A DNA stretch of 64,000 bases from Mariniflexile jejuense (GTDB lineage: Bacteria; Bacteroidota; Bacteroidia; Flavobacteriales; Flavobacteriaceae): contig NZ_JBHTJI010000001.1 in assembly GCF_042675665.1 (NCBI RefSeq), forward strand, positions 1,116,001 through 1,180,000. Direction: 5' to 3'. A model generated the notes under the pieces. That model saw nothing but the letters and a program-made list of their open reading frames with translations. It made no database searches and was not told where the DNA came from. Positions 60,582 to 64,000 of this stretch are shown piece by piece. The number at the start of each line of letters is the position of its first letter. Position 1 is the stretch's first letter. The position numbers were made by a program, and so were the translations under genes.

Positions 60582-63350
60582 TTAAAACCTAATGTAAAAG
60601 TTAACAAAGTAATTAATACCACGTGCGTACCAATATTTGTTTCCAAATACGCGTGTTGGGTTTGCATTGTCATCTCTTAACTCGCGGTAGTTTGCGTTTC
60701 TTCCTTGTTCAAAACCGCCTGTTTTATATTCTTCATCTAAAAGGTTTCCTACACTTGCAAAAAAGCCAACATACTTATCGTCTATTTTCCATGATTTTCC
60801 ACCAACAAGGTTTATAACCATATAATCATCAAATTTCTCTTGTTTTAAAAGCTCTCTTGCAATAGTTTCGTCGTAATCATTAAAAGGTAATCCATCGGCA
60901 TCTGAATAAAAATTCTTTGTTCTGGTTAATGAATTAATATCTATGTATGTATTAGTAAAGAAATTTGCTGTTGCACCAAACCACCAATAATCTGGATCTC
61001 TATATTCAAAACCAACAGAATATGCGCCTTGTGGACCACCAGCAACTTTATAATCTTTTAAATTTGCTTCACCGTAAGATATAGCTCCCGTTGGCGTATT
61101 AAAACTAGCAGATGTTAAATACAAATCTGGATTATTAGCATACGTAAATTGACCCCATGAAGCTGCTCCTTTTAATTTGATTGTAGGTGTTACTTGTGCT
61201 TCAATACCCAATTCTGCACCAATATTCTTTTTATCAATACCTTGTAATACTTCTTGAACGAAAGCAGATGTATCGTTACTTTCAATATCTTCTCCACTTA
61301 AACCATCGGCAAAATAAAAACCAACTTCGTTTGCATCTTCAATTTTAGAATAATACGCAGTTAATCTTGCTTTTACTATTGGTGAACGGAAAATATAACT
61401 TGCGTCTGCAGCTGTTACTTTTTCTTCTTCAATGTTTCTAACTATATTATGATTTTCTCTAGAGTTTGAATATGTGTTACGTAACGATGGTGCTCTAGTA
61501 ATGTAACCTGCATTAACATCAAATAAATGTTTTCCTGTAATTTTATAGGTAAAACCTGCTTTTGCGCCAAAACCATCAAAAGTTAATTCTTCACCTTTAC
61601 CATACGATTGGCTTCCAGGAAATCTACTATGTTCCCATAATCCTTCTCGTTGGTAAGTGGTATTAGTTACACTACCTGAAAGGTAAAAATCTAGTTTATT
61701 GAATTTAAATTGTGCTTGTGCATAACCAGAAATAACATTGGCAAACAAGTTATAATTGTATCGGTATTTTTCACCTTCACCAACAACTCTATTTGGATTT
61801 TGAGTATCGTATTGGTAATTATCAAAAGAATCTACGTTAAAAACGCCTGTATTTGAACCTAAAACATCAATAATTTCTCCAAAATTTGAAGACTTTAATT
61901 TCTTATAATTAACCGAAGCATTTAGTATAATGTTTTGATTGATTTCAGAATTTAAAATTGAATTTAAAGTAAGTTGTTTATCATCGCTTCTATCTTCATA
62001 TAATGCATAAGCAGCTGTTGTTCCTGTAACATTGTTTGTAAGATTAGCATCGTAAAGTCTGTTCCAATCTATCTGTCCGTTATTTAAAAACTCTTGTTCA
62101 GCTTCATAAGCTCCTGCATTATCAGGACCATCTGGATCAGACAAAAAGTAACTTGGTAATTTTTGATAGTATGTTGGGCTAGGGTTTGCGCCTCCAGCAT
62201 AATCTAACCTGCTATTTCCTATTTGACCAAATTGATAACCAACGTTAGTATTTAACTTTGTTTTTTTAGAAATATTCCAGAAATGGTTTAACATTAAAAC
62301 AGGTTCTTCAACTTCTTTTATACGAGAGTTGCGTTTTTCACCATCTTGATATCCCCAGAAATCATTGTATTTGATACCTTTTAAATCATATACTTCTTGC
62401 GTATTTGGCGATGATTTTCCACGTCTGTTTGGTGCATAAATAGAAGTAAAGTTTAAGCTATGCTTATCTCCAAATTGTTTTTCTATAGAAGCAAAAAATG
62501 AATTTGCATCATAAAAAGTAGCATCTTGATAACCTTCGTCACCCCAACGTCTGGATAGCATAACTGCCATAGACCATCCATCTTTCATTAAACCAGTAGC
62601 ATAACTTGCCATAACTCTATTTGTATAACTTCTGTTAGAAGATGAATAGGTTATTTGACCGCCTTCACGATAGTTAGAAGCTCTAGTATTCATGTTTGTG
62701 GTTCCTAAAATACCTCCAAAATTGTAAGCAGAAGGTGTTAATCCTGTAGTTAATTCTTGGTTTCTAACCATATCGTTTAAACCACCCCAATTACCCCATT
62801 GTGGTCGTCCATCGTAAAGTTTATTCATTTCGATACCGTTTATTAAAACAGAACCGTTTTCAGAATCTAAACCTCGTACTCTAAAAAACGACGAACTAAA
62901 CTCGAAAGCTGCTGTGCGTTGAAATACGTCCATTGAAGCCGATAAAAGTCCTGATATGTTATCAGAACCACTGGTATCATCGTTTAACTCATCATCAGAC
63001 AGAGCAATGGTAAACAAACCTTGATCGTTTGTAACATCAAACTCTAAAGTCATATCGCTGATGTTTACCGTTCTCGATTCGTTTACAACAATAGGATAGC
63101 GCTTAACAATATATCCTTCTTTAAAAATCTTTAAAACTTGCTCTCCTAAAGGCACATTTGCTGAAAACACAAAGCTTCCATTAGCATCGGTTTGTGTTGT
63201 TTGGTTTGTTTCTTCTATTGTAATAGAAACATCTGGAATGGGTTCAAAAGACACAGCATCTTTTACACTACCTTTTATAATAGTTTGTTGTGCAAAAACT
63301 GTGAAAACTGTAAACAATCCAAATAAAGAAATAAGTAATCTTTTTTTCAT
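60582..63350 (-). CDS. TonB-dependent outer-membrane receptor
   Basis: 922 residues. Signal peptide (MKKRLLISLFGLFTVFTVFAQ), a carboxypeptidase regulatory-like beta domain (about 22-105, QTIIKGSVKDAVSFEPIPDV), then a plug domain (with RVRGLDSENGSVLINGIEMN near 160) and a long 22-strand-type barrel with NLLDEEYKTGGF near 885 and a C-terminal aromatic (FYIRF). It imports a substrate across the outer membrane with TonB energy. The partner DUF5689 lipoprotein follows. The ligand is unknown; the flanking EEP enzymes hint at nucleic acid or phosphoester breakdown products. Confidence 0.93.
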   Translation of the reverse strand: MKKRLLISLFGLFTVFTVFAQQTIIKGSVKDAVSFEPIPDVSITIEETNQTTQTDANGSFVFSANVPLGEQVLKIFKEGYIVKRYPIVVNESRTVNISDMTLEFDVTNDQGLFTIALSDDELNDDTSGSDNISGLLSASMDVFQRTAAFEFSSSFFRVRGLDSENGSVLINGIEMNKLYDGRPQWGNWGGLNDMVRNQELTTGLTPSAYNFGGILGTTNMNTRASNYREGGQITYSSSNRSYTNRVMASYATGLMKDGWSMAVMLSRRWGDEGYQDATFYDANSFFASIEKQFGDKHSLNFTSIYAPNRRGKSSPNTQEVYDLKGIKYNDFWGYQDGEKRNSRIKEVEEPVLMLNHFWNISKKTKLNTNVGYQFGQIGNSRLDYAGGANPSPTYYQKLPSYFLSDPDGPDNAGAYEAEQEFLNNGQIDWNRLYDANLTNNVTGTTAAYALYEDRSDDKQLTLNSILNSEINQNIILNASVNYKKLKSSNFGEIIDVLGSNTGVFNVDSFDNYQYDTQNPNRVVGEGEKYRYNYNLFANVISGYAQAQFKFNKLDFYLSGSVTNTTYQREGLWEHSRFPGSQSYGKGEELTFDGFGAKAGFTYKITGKHLFDVNAGYITRAPSLRNTYSNSRENHNIVRNIEEEKVTAADASYIFRSPIVKARLTAYYSKIEDANEVGFYFADGLSGEDIESNDTSAFVQEVLQGIDKKNIGAELGIEAQVTPTIKLKGAASWGQFTYANNPDLYLTSASFNTPTGAISYGEANLKDYKVAGGPQGAYSVGFEYRDPDYWWFGATANFFTNTYIDINSLTRTKNFYSDADGLPFNDYDETIARELLKQEKFDDYMVINLVGGKSWKIDDKYVGFFASVGNLLDEEYKTGGFEQGRNANYRELRDDNANPTRVFGNKYWYARGINYFVNFYIRF

Positions 63351-63488
63351 ACTTTAATTTAAAAGTTATAAGTTCAAATTTGATAAATAATATTAATTTA
63401 ACGGTTACAAATTTACATTATTTATAATTAATATTTACTTTTGGCTTAAATTTTGTAACCAAAATAACATTAACGTAACATTTCACTA

Positions 63489-64000
63489 ATGAAAAAAATT
63501 AAATACTGTTTTCTACTCTTAATTTTATGCTTTATTGGTAAAGCTAATGCGCAAGAAAAAAAAGTATATAAAATACATACCGTGGCTTTTTATAATTTAG
63601 AAAACTTATTCGATCCTGTTGATGATCCAACAAAATTTGATGAAGCTAGCCCTATAATGGAATTGAATACCGATAGAGAAGCTGTTTATAAAAAGAAAGT
63701 GCATAATATGGCTCGTGTTTTAGCCGATATTGGTAAAGAAGACACAAACAATTCACCAGCTGTTATTGGTGTTTGCGAAGTTGAAAACAGAGAAGTCCTA
63801 GAAGATGTTGTAAATGATTCTTTACTAAGAGATAAAGATTATGGCATTATACATTACCACTCGCCAGATGCTAGAGGTATTGATGTGGCCTTATTATATC
63901 AGAAAAAATTATTCACTCCTATTTCAACCAGTAGCCATGAATTGAAAATTTTTGATGACCAAACTAGAAAACGCGTTTACACCAGAGACCAACTTTTAGT
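63489..64000 (+). CDS. Endonuclease/exonuclease/phosphatase (EEP) family protein, secreted (3' truncated)
   Basis: At least 170 residues, cut by the window end. Starts with a signal peptide (MKKIKYCFLLLILCFIGKANAQ), then HTVAFYNLENLFD, VIGVCEVENR (metal Glu) and RGIDVALLYQ, the same design as the gene at 58160. Divergent from the TonB receptor across 138 bases. A possible -7 box (TACTTTTG) lies at 63436-63443. The signal peptide places it in the periplasm or outside. Confidence 0.9.
   Translation, partial: MKKIKYCFLLLILCFIGKANAQEKKVYKIHTVAFYNLENLFDPVDDPTKFDEASPIMELNTDREAVYKKKVHNMARVLADIGKEDTNNSPAVIGVCEVENREVLEDVVNDSLLRDKDYGIIHYHSPDARGIDVALLYQKKLFTPISTSSHELKIFDDQTRKRVYTRDQLL

Noticed and set aside
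1..64000. tRNA, rRNA, prophage or complete insertion sequence
   Set aside because: Looked for on both strands by eye; none is evident, and nearly all gaps are short or explained by terminators and repeats.

Overview
The window is a continuous piece of chromosome from a member of the Bacteroidota, almost certainly a flavobacterium (family Flavobacteriaceae). The signs are very low GC content, genes without Shine-Dalgarno leaders, -7 promoter boxes of the Bacteroidota type (TAnnTTTG), gliding genes gldD and gldE, a type IX secretion C-terminal signal, a TonB receptor with a carboxypeptidase-like N-domain, type B succinate dehydrogenase, and families such as DUF4199, DUF3078, DUF2480 and DUF5689. 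I see no rRNA, tRNA, CRISPR array, prophage or complete insertion sequence.

Layout. 1-10 kb: 3' part of an RND efflux pump, aspS, a ClC channel with CBS domains, tadA and dxs. 10-20 kb: small surface proteins, rpmA/rplU (L21 with an extra C-terminal domain), a metal-binding lipoprotein, the block gldD-gldE-ssb-mutY, HU, a 30-residue mS38-like peptide and RNase G. 20-29 kb: FemAB transferase, zinc peptidase, Tas-type reductase, OmpA lipoprotein, exonuclease III and a large predicted outer-membrane protein. 28.6-34.6 kb: a heavy-metal efflux locus with a CzcA-TolC fusion and its adaptor. 34.6-39.5 kb: M28 peptidase and sdhCAB. 39.7-47.7 kb: a secreted metzincin, aminopeptidase P, aspartate kinase with a divergent ACT-domain protein, and thiL. 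47.9-55.8 kb: one long suf operon for Fe-S assembly. 55.8-64 kb: DUF3078 porin-like protein, hflX, and a surface uptake locus of two endonuclease/phosphatase-family proteins around a DUF5689 lipoprotein and a TonB receptor.

The most unusual content lies between the genes. Short 7-bp (sometimes 8-bp) degenerate repeats occur in pairs of arrays that face each other as inverted arms. Two such pairs enclose a small four-helix-bundle (S23/IVP-like) gene, one inserted between sdhA and sdhB and the other between sufA and sufB. Other pairs are empty. Nearly every gap in the suf operon holds one of these or another inverted-repeat element. This looks like a family of small mobile or spreading elements, some carrying a gene, that tolerates or exploits positions inside essential operons. 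A second family, about 90-130 bp and bounded by GCGTTA/TAACGC, has three members here.

Core metabolism is well represented: the isoprenoid pathway (dxs), the TCA cycle (sdh), thiamine (thiL), lysine/threonine entry (lysC), translation (aspS, tadA, rpmA, rplU) and DNA repair (mutY, xth, ssb). Calls rest on reading translated sequence and motifs by eye; no database search was possible.
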